From NCBI GenBank assembly GCA_016710685.1, contig JADJVC010000034.1:310001-374000 (forward strand): 64,000 nt of DNA, given 5' to 3'. This DNA is from Flavobacteriales bacterium. GTDB taxonomy: Bacteria > Bacteroidota > Bacteroidia > Flavobacteriales_F > PHOS-HE28. Under the pieces are notes generated by a model that did not search any database, was not told the DNA's origin, and saw only the letters and a list, made by a program, of their open reading frames with translations. The position numbers and the translations under genes were made by a program. Below are positions 44,808-53,628 of this stretch, in pieces (position 1 is the stretch's first letter; each line of letters starts with the position of its first letter).

Positions 44808-45929
44808 TCAGTGCGGCACTTCCATGTTGCGCAATCGCGCCGGTAATCCCAGCGCCGCCAGCACGATCAACACCGGCAACATCGGCACGAGGAACCGGCC
44901 GTTCCACTCCGCGAAAGTGAACGCAACAATGGCGATGTTCAACAGCAGCATTGTGGCCATTGCTTGTATCGCAGGATTTCTCCACCGACGGTACAGGGCC
45001 GCCATTGCGAACGGATAAATCAGCGCCACCGGGGCCATCAGCGCGTTGTGCAAAACAGAGAAGTAGGGCCTCCCAGCGAAAAGCAACCAGCCTATGCGCT
45101 TGAACACCAGCACGCACCAAGCTCCAAGTCCATGGTCGGCGATGAGCTGTAATTCGGCACTTGCGAGCGAAAAACGACCGAAGCTTTCCCCCGCGCCAGG
45201 ATATTTCGGAAAGCCGCCAATGGCATGGCCTTCCACTACCACGCCGAGCAATACGGGATCCAGCACCGGCAGAAAAAGAACGCAGAGCAGCACGCCGAAA
45301 CCAACGGCCCAGATCAACGGTCCACTCTTCAGACCAAGCTGCGCGGAAACAGCCCAAGCAAGCAAAGGCGCTACGAAAAACACGCCCACCGGCCGGGCGA
45401 AAAGCACCACGATGGCCAAAGCGATGAAGCGCCACCAAAAGATCTTTGGGCGCAAGGCTTCCGCGAGGAACAATACCGAAATGCTCACAAAAAACGATTC
45501 GCTGTACAACGCCAACGTCCAAGTTTGAATAGGGTATAGCAGCAAGAAAGCGGCAAAAGCGATGTCGGCTTGCCAAGTTGACCCGTTCAATGCAAGAACG
45601 ATACGGCGCAATGCGAATGCGGCAGCTAATCCCAGCGCGACCTGCGCGGCTACGGCAGCCCCTGGTGAACCGAGCGCCAAGAAAGGTACAAGGAAAAGCA
45701 CGAAGGCGGAGTAGAGCCGGTAATGCACCAGCCCGGAAAAATCGCCTTGAAGAATTTGCTCAGCACTTCCGGTGTACTTCAGCGCCTCTTTGTCCATGAG
45801 GACGCCGTGCTGCCACCAGATGCTCAGCAGCAACAAGGCATGCGCGGCCATGATCCACCACGTAAGATCCACGGCAAGTATGGCTCGCAAACGTGATTGC
45901 GATAAGGGTGAGTTGGGGAATTCAGCCAT
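44808..45929 (-). CDS. GT-C-like polytopic membrane protein
   Basis: A 373-residue protein with about nine or ten hydrophobic helices and short loops. The first loop after helix 1 carries acidic residues (MDKEALKYTGSAEQILQGDF), and a further TLALYSESFFVSIS motif follows. This pattern resembles GT-C glycosyltransferases and mannosyltransferases that use polyprenyl-linked sugars. I cannot name a substrate, and sugar transfer is only a structural inference. The ATG at 45929 is preferred over a TTG-started extension because a near-consensus -7 box lies 12 nt upstream of it. Confidence 0.6.
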   Translation of the reverse strand: MAEFPNSPLSQSRLRAILAVDLTWWIMAAHALLLLSIWWQHGVLMDKEALKYTGSAEQILQGDFSGLVHYRLYSAFVLFLVPFLALGSPGAAVAAQVALGLAAAFALRRIVLALNGSTWQADIAFAAFLLLYPIQTWTLALYSESFFVSISVLFLAEALRPKIFWWRFIALAIVVLFARPVGVFFVAPLLAWAVSAQLGLKSGPLIWAVGFGVLLCVLFLPVLDPVLLGVVVEGHAIGGFPKYPGAGESFGRFSLASAELQLIADHGLGAWCVLVFKRIGWLLFAGRPYFSVLHNALMAPVALIYPFAMAALYRRWRNPAIQAMATMLLLNIAIVAFTFAEWNGRFLVPMLPVLIVLAALGLPARLRNMEVPH

Positions 45930-45941
45930 ACGGAACTGCGA

Positions 45942-45949
45942 CAAAAATG
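45942..45949 (-). promoter_or_regulatory. possible -7 box CATTTTTG of the GT-C-like gene
   Basis: One mismatch from TAnnTTTG on the minus strand, 12 nt before the ATG at 45929. Confidence 0.35.
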
Positions 45950-46004
45950 CGCACACGGTCGCGAATATCAAGGACAGCAGCCGGGCGGCAACCGTCTGAT
46001 CCCC

Positions 46005-46055
46005 CCCCGATACCTATCGGGGCACCATCAACCGATCACCAACTACGGATTACTC
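46005..46055. repeat. perfect hairpin CCCCGATA-CC-TATCGGGG and GATTGG-type words
   Basis: 46005-46012 and 46015-46022 form a perfect 8-bp inverted repeat with a 2-nt loop. 46028-46055 carries degenerate ATCAACCGATCACCAACTAC words, the complement of the GTGATTGG family at 32222. It sits in the gap between the GT-C-like gene and a T9SS cargo gene. Confidence 0.65.
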
Positions 46056-46089
46056 TTCTCCGTGGCTCGCTGGTGAGTAAATCAAGGCT

Positions 46090-47445
46090 TCAATCCAGAT
46101 GCACCCTGCGCGCCATGCTGCCCGTGCCATTGGCCAAGTGCACCACGTAGATGCCTGTGGCGATGCCGCGTGTGTCCACCTGGAGTTCGGTGTTTCCGGA
46201 AGAAATTGCCTGGGCGGCCCTCGTGGCTAACACGCCGCCTTCCACGTCCAATAGTGTAAGGTCGTCAACGCCGTCCACACCTGAGACAACATCGAGGTAG
46301 AGCGCACCGTCGCGGTTCCACGCGTTAACGATAGCTGTACCGCCCGTTGCGCTGCAGCCCGCAGTGATCACATGGCTGAGCACGCTGGTACCATTGAAGT
46401 CCGTTTGGCGCAAGCGGTAGTAAGCCAGAGTGGAAGCATCCTGATCGATAAAAGCGTAAGCAAGCATGGAATTGCTGTTGCCAGCGCCGGGCAGGGTGCC
46501 GATCGTTATCCACTCCACCGCGTCCATGCTTTTCTCAATGGTGAAATGGTCGTTGTCCTTCTCCGAAGCGGTGGTCCAGCTGAGTTGCACGTCGTTTCCG
46601 TTGCATGCACCGCGCCAATCGAGCAGTTCAATGGGAAGTGGGGTGATGCTGCTTGCCAAGGTCCAGCTCCGGTAGAAATCCGCCGGGCTGACCGCGATGC
46701 CTGAAACCGCGTTGCCGCTTAATGCGCCCAATTGGCCGATGTCGAACCAATGGTTGATGGTGGAGTTGAAACGTTGGGCGCGCAGCACTGCGGCGAGGCC
46801 GGCCGAATTGCCGGGTACGCCGTTCGCCAAGGCATCCGCAGGGTCGAAGCCAAGGCTTATGGTTACAGCCGGTTTGGTGCCGTAGAAGTAGATCGGTGCG
46901 GCTGCGTCGACGATCCAGAACCGGTCGATCGCGTTTACGGAATTATTGGACAATCCGGTGGGCTCATCGTTCATGTGCGTCACATCCTCGGGCATGTATA
47001 GGAAGTTGTTCCAATAGTCGCCGGGAATGATGGCGGGATATTTAGCGGAATAGTTGTAAGTGGCAAAAACCAAGGAAGGGTTCGCGCCCCCGGATCCCGC
47101 TGTTGAGATATTTACGGTAAGCGTGATGGCGACGTTGGTAGCAGTTGAGAATGGCACATTGTAAACCCCGGTATTCGTGCCCGTTGCCCAGCGGATCTGG
47201 CGATGTTCCGCCTCACTCTTGATGATCGGCACGCCTGAAGTTACACCAGTCAGGGTGATCGCGTTTGTTGCGGGGTTTTCGATGACCAAATAGCAAGGAG
47301 CAGTGATCGTTAACGGGTTATTGTCGAACACCACGCAAGGATGTTGGCCGAGCGCCGTGCCCGTGGAATTGAACACCAACCGGGCTTGAGCACTACAAAA
47401 AATCGCCGAAATGCCAATGGCCAAGAAGAGGAAAGCTCTTTTCAT
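46090..47445 (-). CDS. secreted protein with T9SS sorting domain
   Basis: A 451-residue secreted protein; MKRAFLFLAIGISAIFCSAQ is the signal peptide, and an upstream in-frame ATG would only lengthen its front. Residues ~20-265 form a beta-rich region with no family I recognise (NNFLYMPEDVTHMND, WFDIGQLGALSGN). Residues ~270-370 are the fibronectin-like spacer common in Bacteroidota surface proteins (PLPIELLDW, VQLSWTTASEKDNDHFTIEKS, YYRLRQTDFNG). The last ~75 residues are a degenerate T9SS type A sorting domain (LYLDVVSG, LLDVEGGVLATR, IATGIYVVHLANG). Function unknown. It is a single gene with its own perfect -7 box. Confidence 0.82.
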   Translation of the reverse strand: MKRAFLFLAIGISAIFCSAQARLVFNSTGTALGQHPCVVFDNNPLTITAPCYLVIENPATNAITLTGVTSGVPIIKSEAEHRQIRWATGTNTGVYNVPFSTATNVAITLTVNISTAGSGGANPSLVFATYNYSAKYPAIIPGDYWNNFLYMPEDVTHMNDEPTGLSNNSVNAIDRFWIVDAAAPIYFYGTKPAVTISLGFDPADALANGVPGNSAGLAAVLRAQRFNSTINHWFDIGQLGALSGNAVSGIAVSPADFYRSWTLASSITPLPIELLDWRGACNGNDVQLSWTTASEKDNDHFTIEKSMDAVEWITIGTLPGAGNSNSMLAYAFIDQDASTLAYYRLRQTDFNGTSVLSHVITAGCSATGGTAIVNAWNRDGALYLDVVSGVDGVDDLTLLDVEGGVLATRAAQAISSGNTELQVDTRGIATGIYVVHLANGTGSMARRVHLD

Positions 47446-47461
47446 GTATGGCTTGTTCAAT

Positions 47462-47469
47462 CAAATATA
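47462..47469 (-). promoter_or_regulatory. -7 promoter box TATATTTG
   Basis: A perfect TAnnTTTG match 16 nt before the ATG of the T9SS cargo gene on the minus strand. Confidence 0.5.
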
Positions 47470-47557
47470 GTGATATGCACCGGCGGTGTGCACGAATTGG
47501 GTGCCTTGGCGAAAAAAGACCGCTGGATTTGACCCGGACCCTAGATTATTGACGCTT

Positions 47558-47581
47558 CACAAAGCATTTGGTTGCTTTGTG
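47558..47581 (+). promoter_or_regulatory. 9-bp inverted repeat upstream of pabB
   Basis: CACAAAGCA (47558-47566) and TGCTTTGTG (47573-47581) form a perfect stem with a 6-nt loop, ending 24 nt before the pabB ATG. It could be an operator or a leader hairpin. No T-run follows, so it is not a standard terminator. Confidence 0.5.
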
Positions 47582-47605
47582 GCCGGTTTCTGCCGGGCCA
47601 CAACC

Positions 47606-48838
47606 ATGAAAAGCACCCTTGTGAAGATTGAACGGTCATGGCCAGGCACCTTGAATTGGGCTGCCCTGGGTTCGTTCCCGCAAGCAGTGGCGCGGCGTGT
47701 GGGCGACCGGGACGAATGGTTAATGGGCGTTTCACCGTTCACGGTGCCCGGCCCCTTTCCGCAGGTTGGCGACACGGGCGTTTTCGGTCATATTTGTTAT
47801 GAAGCGAAGAACAAGTACGAGGCGCTCACGTCCCGGCACCAGCCGTTGGACGGTTTTCCAGAAAGCCATTGGTGGCCCGCCCGGCATTCCATCATTTTCC
47901 GTGGAAAAACAGCTGTATTGAGCACGTCAAAAAAACATGCAGAAGAAGGGGAGGAGCTATTGAACGGCCTACTGAATGAGCCCAAACCGCCAAAGTCATT
48001 CGCTTTTGCTGAATGGAAGCGTGAAACCCGGCGCGACCGCTATCTCGCACAATTGCTCAGCTTGCTGGGCCACATCCATAAGGGCGATATCTACGAAGTG
48101 AACTATTGCACGCGGCGCACGGCAAAGCTGCCGAACTTCGATCCGTATGCCGGATTTGCCGCTTTGCTGGCCCACACGGATGCGCCCTTCGCGGGATTCT
48201 TACGTCACGGTGACCACTACGCCTTGTGCGCCAGCCCGGAGCGATTCCTGAACTTGGAGGGTCGCCGCGTCATTACTCAACCGATCAAAGGCACGCGGCC
48301 AAGGCATGTGGACCCCTCCATAGATCGTGCCTTGGCGGAAGAACTTGCGGTCGACGTGAAGGAAAACAGCGAGCACGTAATGGCAGTGGACGTGGCGCGG
48401 AACGACCTTGGCCGCATAGCCGTGCAAAGCAGCGTGAAAGTGGAGGAACTTCGCGCCGTGAAAAGCTATGCCACCGTACACCAAATGGTGAGCACCGTAG
48501 CCGCCCAACTGCGTCCGGATGTTTCGCCGGAAGACTTGCTTAGGGCCACTTTCCCAATGGCCAGCATGACCGGTGCGCCCAAGGTGCGGGCCATGCAGCT
48601 CATCAACGAAGTGGAAGACATGGCACGCGGCATCTTCAGCGGCAGCTTCGGTTTTTTCCTGCCCGACGGCACTGCGGACCTCAACGTGGTGATCCGCACG
48701 CTCACCTTCAACGCCGCAACGGCCGAGGCCTCGCTCATCACCGGTGGCGCCATCACTGCGGCCAGCGTGCCGGTACAGGAATGGGAGGAATGCGAACTGA
48801 AGGCACGTTCCGTGCTGAACGCCTTTGGCCATGCGTAA
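47606..48838 (+). CDS. pabB: aminodeoxychorismate synthase component I
   Basis: A 410-residue chorismate-utilising enzyme. It has the family core: GDIYEVNYCTRR (about residue 155), SPERFLNLEGRRVITQPIKGTRP (read in parts, about 208-232), ENSEHVMAVDVARNDLGRI (about 250-270) and the FPMASMTGAPKVRAM block (about 315). The PIKGT motif and short N-terminal domain favour PabB (folate pathway) over TrpE or MenF. It would convert chorismate to 4-amino-4-deoxychorismate with a glutaminase partner not in the window. The ATG chosen follows an inverted repeat; longer in-frame starts give no family sequence. Its end overlaps tilS by 8 nt. Confidence 0.92.
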   Translation: MKSTLVKIERSWPGTLNWAALGSFPQAVARRVGDRDEWLMGVSPFTVPGPFPQVGDTGVFGHICYEAKNKYEALTSRHQPLDGFPESHWWPARHSIIFRGKTAVLSTSKKHAEEGEELLNGLLNEPKPPKSFAFAEWKRETRRDRYLAQLLSLLGHIHKGDIYEVNYCTRRTAKLPNFDPYAGFAALLAHTDAPFAGFLRHGDHYALCASPERFLNLEGRRVITQPIKGTRPRHVDPSIDRALAEELAVDVKENSEHVMAVDVARNDLGRIAVQSSVKVEELRAVKSYATVHQMVSTVAAQLRPDVSPEDLLRATFPMASMTGAPKVRAMQLINEVEDMARGIFSGSFGFFLPDGTADLNVVIRTLTFNAATAEASLITGGAITAASVPVQEWEECELKARSVLNAFGHA

Positions 48839-50150
48839 CGCAGTTCGGGCATACATGCGCAAACACGGGCCGCCGCCCGGCGGATCGGTGCACGTGGGCG
48901 TGAGCGGTGGCATGGACAGCATGTTGCTCGTGCATGTGCTGCGGGAGCTCGGTCACAAACTCTCCATCCTGCATGTGGACCACGGATTGCGCGGCGCGGA
49001 AAGCGACGGCGACCGGGCCTTTGTGGAAGCATTCGCGCGTGATGCTGGAATTCCCTTCGCCGCCGTGGAGGCTGATGTACGCGGGCGGCATGCGGAAGGC
49101 GGTACGTCCATGCAAATGGCCGCACGCGAGTTGCGTTATACTGCTTTCCGCGACGTGTTGGCCAACGGCGGCGTGCTGGCTTTAGCGCACCACCGCGACG
49201 ATGCCGTGGAAACGTTACTGCTGAATTTGATGCGTGGAACAGGCCCTTCGGGCTTGACGGGCATCCCGCAGGAAACGCCACTGGGCGCGGGGAAGATCAT
49301 TCGACCGTTGCTGGGAATTGGTCGCGCGGAAATCGCCGCGTACGCTGCGGAAAACAACATCCCCTTCCGCGAGGACAGCAGCAACAGCGACCCGAAATAC
49401 ATGCGGAACCGCATGCGTCATGAAGTGCTGCCGTTGGTGGAAGAACTTCGCCCCGGCGCAATTCGCACCATGGGTCGTTCGCTGGCTGTACTGCGCGAAA
49501 TGGTTGATCTGGAAAGGACCGCAACGGGCGAGAAGATCGCCCGGCTCACTGTCGATGGGGACGGCAACTTGTACATCCCGTTTACGGATCTGGTAGACGG
49601 GAAAGCCCCGCTGCTCTTATTGGGTGCGATTTTTTCAGATGAAGCACATCATCCCGACGAGTTGGCGCAATTGCTTGAAGCTGTCCATGCGCGTTCAGTA
49701 GGCGCAAAGTTTTTTTTCGGGGGAAGGGAAGTGATCGTGGAACGCGACCATGTGCTGGTGTTGAAGGCCGGTTGGGCCGAAGAAGCCAAGCCGATCAGCA
49801 TTTCCGTATCCGCAGGAAGCGAGAGGAGTTATTCCTGGGGCACAGTGCCACCAGCGGAAGTTGACCTCGGCACCGGAATGCGTACCGCGTGGTTGGATGC
49901 TGACAAGCTGCAGTTCCCGCTAACGCTGCGCGCGTGGCAAAAAGGCGATCGCATGCGGACCGTCGGCGCGCCCGGCAGCAAGCTCATCAGCGACATCCTT
50001 ACCGACGCGAAAGTGCCCAACCATTATCGGGCTGCGGTGCACGTGCTGCTCAGCGGCGAAGAGATCGCTTGGCTAGTTGGCTACCGCATCGGCGAGGGTT
50101 TTCAGGCAGGCGAGTCCCCAAAGAGCGTGTTCCGCGTCGAGGCCGGTTGA
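48831..50150 (+). CDS. tilS: tRNA(Ile)-lysidine synthetase
   Basis: A 439-residue enzyme that converts C34 of the AUA-reading tRNA-Ile to lysidine. The N-type ATP pyrophosphatase P-loop SGGMDS is at residues 25-30. It is followed by LHVDHGLRG, the AARELRYTAF segment, LAHHRDDAVETLLLNLMRG (HxxDDxxET) and FREDSSNSDPKYMRNRMRHEVLP (read in parts), all specific for TilS. The C-terminal domain has the RAWQKGDRMRTVG and KLISDILTDAKVP motifs that bind the acceptor stem. It overlaps pabB and is essential in most bacteria. Confidence 0.96.
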   Translation: MRNAVRAYMRKHGPPPGGSVHVGVSGGMDSMLLVHVLRELGHKLSILHVDHGLRGAESDGDRAFVEAFARDAGIPFAAVEADVRGRHAEGGTSMQMAARELRYTAFRDVLANGGVLALAHHRDDAVETLLLNLMRGTGPSGLTGIPQETPLGAGKIIRPLLGIGRAEIAAYAAENNIPFREDSSNSDPKYMRNRMRHEVLPLVEELRPGAIRTMGRSLAVLREMVDLERTATGEKIARLTVDGDGNLYIPFTDLVDGKAPLLLLGAIFSDEAHHPDELAQLLEAVHARSVGAKFFFGGREVIVERDHVLVLKAGWAEEAKPISISVSAGSERSYSWGTVPPAEVDLGTGMRTAWLDADKLQFPLTLRAWQKGDRMRTVGAPGSKLISDILTDAKVPNHYRAAVHVLLSGEEIAWLVGYRIGEGFQAGESPKSVFRVEAG

Positions 50151-50199
50151 ACCATCCGGAGCTGCATCAATACATTTCGCCCCCACAGAACCCCAAGTC

Positions 50200-50490
50200 A
50201 TGTTGCCAAGCCAAGCCGTGGAAGTCCAAAAAGAACAAGTGCCGCAGCTCCATTTTCCCAACAGCCCTGTGCTATTGGACGTGGAGCACCGCATGGCACT
50301 GGACCGCAAGATGCGCAAGGCCTTGTCCTTGGGCAACAACGAACACAGCAAGTGCCGCATCCTCTTCAAGGATGAAGAAGGTCTGAAGTTCGTGGAAACC
50401 ACCGTGTGGTCCTACGACGGGGAGCACATCGTGCTGAAAGCCGGGGTTACCGTGCCATTCCAGCGTGTTATCGACGTGCAAGTGCTGTAG
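50200..50490 (+). CDS. small conserved protein of unknown function
   Basis: A 96-residue soluble protein with no signal peptide. The C-terminal ~65 residues hold a compact beta-rich pattern (DRKMRKALSLGNNEHSKCRI in part, LFKDEEGLKFVETTVWSYDG, IVLKAGVTVPFQRVIDVQVL). I recall similar short proteins, with LGN near the start and ending in a VPxxRIxxVxV strand, from many Bacteroidota, where they are annotated as hypothetical. The fold could be SH3-like or Hfq-like, but that is only an impression. It lies 49 nt after tilS on the same strand. The ATG is the only one that fits before the conserved region. Confidence 0.75.
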   Translation: MLPSQAVEVQKEQVPQLHFPNSPVLLDVEHRMALDRKMRKALSLGNNEHSKCRILFKDEEGLKFVETTVWSYDGEHIVLKAGVTVPFQRVIDVQVL

Positions 50491-50550
50491 AAGCGGCACA
50501 GGAATACGAGGATCGCCGGCTTTTCGCGCCATTACGCGAGACTTGCTGCC

Positions 50551-50558
50551 TATTTTTG
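50551..50558 (+). promoter_or_regulatory. -7 promoter box TATTTTTG, 5 nt before a start codon
   Basis: A perfect TAnnTTTG match followed by only 5 nt and then the ATG of the DsbD-domain gene. Transcription would begin at or inside the start codon region, so a leaderless message is likely if this is the promoter. Confidence 0.5.
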
Positions 50559-50563
50559 GCGGA

Positions 50564-51034
50564 ATGGCCACTTCCTTGCAGAAAGTCGTACTGAATTTCG
50601 CGTTTTTCATGGCAGCAATGCCCGTGCTGGCAGGTGGCCCGGTATCCTGGACCGCCAAGGCCGTGCCCGCCTCCAATGGCGATGTGGTGGTGGAGATCAC
50701 CGCAGCTTGCGAAAGCGGTTGGCACATCTACGCGCTGCACCTGGAGCGTGAGGACGGTCCCATTCCGACGAGCATCCGCATTACTCCGGACCGACAGTTT
50801 TACGTTGTGGACAGCCTGAAGGCGCCAGCCCCGGATGTCGCGTACGATCCCAACTTCGCCATGGAATTAGGCACGTATTCGGATACCGTCATCTTCACTT
50901 CTGTGCTGCATCGGCAGGGCAAAGCCGCGTTCAAGATCTCGGGGGAAGTGGAGTACATGTGCTGCAACGACAAGACATGCCTGCCACCTCGCACCGAGCC
51001 GTTCACCGTTGAAGTGCCAGCCAAAGAAAAATGA
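50564..51034 (+). CDS. periplasmic DsbD N-terminal-domain protein
   Basis: A 156-residue exported protein: signal peptide about residues 1-23 (LNFAFFMAAMPVLAG), then one DsbD alpha-type immunoglobulin-like domain. Features are VEITAACESGWHIYALH, the PTSIRITPD strand and the redox pair in EVEYMCCNDKTCLPP near the C-terminus. In DsbD this domain carries electrons from the membrane domain to periplasmic partners. It overlaps the full-length DsbD gene by 4 nt, whose own N-terminus holds two related domains, so it is probably an accessory acceptor or a duplicate of that domain. Confidence 0.88.
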   Translation: MATSLQKVVLNFAFFMAAMPVLAGGPVSWTAKAVPASNGDVVVEITAACESGWHIYALHLEREDGPIPTSIRITPDRQFYVVDSLKAPAPDVAYDPNFAMELGTYSDTVIFTSVLHRQGKAAFKISGEVEYMCCNDKTCLPPRTEPFTVEVPAKEK

Positions 51035-53526
51035 GCAGATCGTTCCTCGCCGTATTGTTCGGGCTTTGGGGTTTTAGCGCCATCGCGCAACAGCCCGGCA
51101 CGCCAGCCCCCCTGGATCCCGTGAAGTGGACCATCACCGCTACGCCGCATGGTGAAGGCGCGTACGACATTGCATTCAAGGCCACGGCAGAAAGCGGCTG
51201 GCACGTGTATTCGCAGCAGAACTTCGGCGACGAAGGACCCATGCCCACCAAGTTCGGTTTCGATACGGTGCCCAGCTTCAACCTGACTGGTTTAGCAACT
51301 GAAAGCGGCGAAAGCACGCACGAAGGCATCGACCCCATCTTCAACATGAAGGTGAAGGCCTTCAACGGTTGGGCGCTTTTCACGCAGCGCATCACCACCA
51401 CCTCGCCGGACCAGCCCGTCACCGGCCGCTTCGACTTTATGACCTGCAACGACGAGGCCTGCATTTTTCCAGACCCGGTTTACTTCAGCATAGTGCCCGC
51501 CACAAATGCGGCCAGCATGGCCGGCTTGCCCTTCCCCAAAGCCGGTGTACCGGTGGCCCCTGCGCTGCTGGAAACTGTGAGATGGAACTTGAGCACTGCC
51601 GCGCTGGACGACGGAAAATGGCGCTTGGATTTCACCGCGAAAGTGGATGATGGTTGGGCCATTTACTCGCAGGAATCCTTCGGGGATGGGCCGATCCCGA
51701 CGACAATTGAACTCGATAGTGCTGGCAACGGCACCGCAGTAGGCAAGGCTACGGAGACGGGACCCGACATGCACGAGGGCATGGACGACATGTTCGGCAT
51801 CAAAGTGCGGAAGTACAAAGGCACGGCAATTTTCAGCCAGGTAGTGGATGTAAAAGATCCCGCGCAGGCCGTGCTCGGCACCGTCCATTTCATGACCTGC
51901 GACGACAGTAAGTGCATCTTTCCAGATCCGCTCAAGTTCAGTATTGTGCCGGCCACGGGCATTGTGGTGCTCGGCGGTAAACCTGTACAAGCAGGCACCG
52001 GCGGCGCGGGTTGCGACCTGAAATTAGCCAAGGTGGACTTGAACAATCCGGTGCTGCGCGGCGATGCGGAAACGGTGGACAACCAAGTGCGCAGCAGCGG
52101 CTCGTTGTGGAACATCTTCTTCCTCGGCTTCATTGGCGGGCTGTTGGCGCTGCTCACCCCGTGCGTATTCCCCATGATCCCGCTCACAGTGAGCTTCTTC
52201 ACCAAAGGCAGCGATGACAAGGCGAAAGGCCTGCGGAACGCACTCACTTACGGCGCGTTCATCCTCGGCATCTACCTGCTTTTCAGCGTTCCGTTCCACC
52301 TGCTTGGTTCAGTGAACCCGGAGATCTTCAACGAGATCAGCACCAACCCGTGGCTCAACGTGTTCTTCTTCGTGATTTTCCTGGTGTTCGCCGTTTCGTT
52401 CTTCGGCTACTTCGAAATCACCCTGCCCAGCAGTTGGGTGAACAAGATGGACAGCAACGCCAGTCGCTTCGGCGGGTCCATCGGCATTTTCTTCATGGCG
52501 CTCACACTGGCGCTGGTGTCGTTCAGCTGCACCGGTCCCATCCTTGGTTCCTTGCTCGCGGGCGCGCTCACTGCGGATGGCGGCGCATGGCAGCTCACCG
52601 TGGGCATGGGCGCGTTCGGACTGGCGCTGGCATTGCCTTTTGCGCTCTTCGCGTTGTTCCCCGGTTGGTTGAATTCCTTGCCACGTTCCGGCAGTTGGCT
52701 GAACAGCGTAAAAGTTATTCTTGGTTTTGCAGAAGTTGCACTTGCCTTCAAATTCCTCAGCAATGCGGATCTCGTGAAGCATTGGGGACTTGTTCGCTAC
52801 GAATTGTTCATGGCCGTGTGGGTGCTCTGTGCCATCGGCGCAGCGCTCTATTTGTTTGGTAAGATCCGTTTCCCACATGATAGCCCGATGAAAGGCCTGT
52901 CGCCGATCCGCGGAATCTTCGCTGTGTTCTTTACCGCAATGGCCGTGTACCTGTTGCTCGGTTTCCGTGTGGATAAGAGTGCGGGCACCTTCACCACCAT
53001 GAAGCTGATGAGCGGCTTGGCGCCCCCCGTGGGCTACAGCTGGTTCTTGCCCAAGGATTGCCCCAACGGTTTGGACTGCTACCACGACCTGGAAGCCGGA
53101 CTGGCGCAGGCCAAAGCCACTGGAAAGCCCATCCTGCTTGACTTTACCGGTTATGCCTGCGTGAACTGCCGCAAGATGGAAGAGCACGTGTGGCCCGTGC
53201 CCGTGGTGCAATCGAAAATTGAAAAGGAATACGTGCTCGTGTCGCTTTACGTGGATGATAAAACGGAACTCCCTGCGGCCGAGCAACGTGACTATACCAC
53301 CTGCACCGGCCAGCAAAAGCGCTTGGTTACCAAAGGCAACAAGTGGAGTACGTTACAAACGGAAACCTTCATCAACAACAGCCAACCGTACTACGCGCTC
53401 ATCAGTCCGGACGGTGTGCTGTTGACCGATCCAGTAGGCTACACGCCCGATGCACAGGACTACGGCGACTTCCTGCAACGCGGCGTTAACGCGATGAAGG
53501 AACTGAATAAGAGTGCAAGTAAGTAG
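51031..53526 (+). CDS. dsbD: protein-disulfide reductase DsbD
   Basis: An 831-residue thiol-disulfide electron carrier across the inner membrane. After a signal peptide come two N-terminal alpha-type domains in tandem (about residues 25-155 and 175-310), each with an ESGWHVYSQQNFGDEGP / DDGWAIYSQESFGDGP strand and a MTCND/MTCDD cysteine loop. A CcdA-like membrane core of eight helices follows (about 360-650), with redox cysteines in LLTPCVFPMIP and SFSCTGPILG. The C-terminal thioredoxin-like domain has YACVNCRKMEEHVWP (about 715). Two alpha domains instead of one is a common Bacteroidota variant. It supplies reductant for periplasmic disulfide repair and cytochrome c maturation. Confidence 0.95.
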   Translation: MSRSFLAVLFGLWGFSAIAQQPGTPAPLDPVKWTITATPHGEGAYDIAFKATAESGWHVYSQQNFGDEGPMPTKFGFDTVPSFNLTGLATESGESTHEGIDPIFNMKVKAFNGWALFTQRITTTSPDQPVTGRFDFMTCNDEACIFPDPVYFSIVPATNAASMAGLPFPKAGVPVAPALLETVRWNLSTAALDDGKWRLDFTAKVDDGWAIYSQESFGDGPIPTTIELDSAGNGTAVGKATETGPDMHEGMDDMFGIKVRKYKGTAIFSQVVDVKDPAQAVLGTVHFMTCDDSKCIFPDPLKFSIVPATGIVVLGGKPVQAGTGGAGCDLKLAKVDLNNPVLRGDAETVDNQVRSSGSLWNIFFLGFIGGLLALLTPCVFPMIPLTVSFFTKGSDDKAKGLRNALTYGAFILGIYLLFSVPFHLLGSVNPEIFNEISTNPWLNVFFFVIFLVFAVSFFGYFEITLPSSWVNKMDSNASRFGGSIGIFFMALTLALVSFSCTGPILGSLLAGALTADGGAWQLTVGMGAFGLALALPFALFALFPGWLNSLPRSGSWLNSVKVILGFAEVALAFKFLSNADLVKHWGLVRYELFMAVWVLCAIGAALYLFGKIRFPHDSPMKGLSPIRGIFAVFFTAMAVYLLLGFRVDKSAGTFTTMKLMSGLAPPVGYSWFLPKDCPNGLDCYHDLEAGLAQAKATGKPILLDFTGYACVNCRKMEEHVWPVPVVQSKIEKEYVLVSLYVDDKTELPAAEQRDYTTCTGQQKRLVTKGNKWSTLQTETFINNSQPYYALISPDGVLLTDPVGYTPDAQDYGDFLQRGVNAMKELNKSASK

Positions 53527-53600
53527 TCGTGAGTCTTTAAGTCGTGAGTCTCGAGTCCGGCCATACGCGCGACTTAAGACTCCCGACTCCCGACTTTTAA
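53525..53600. repeat. inverted GAGTC/GACTC short-period repeat
   Basis: The dsbD-gmhA gap consists of AGTCGTGAGTCTTTAAGTCG-type units on the left and GACTTAAGACTCCCGACTCC-type units on the right, an imperfect inverted repeat of about 26 nt per arm. It starts inside the dsbD stop region. It is the same word family as 32302-32340 and 61601-61652. Confidence 0.8.
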
Positions 53601-53628
53601 GGAAATCCTTCCCATCTTCGCGGCACGC

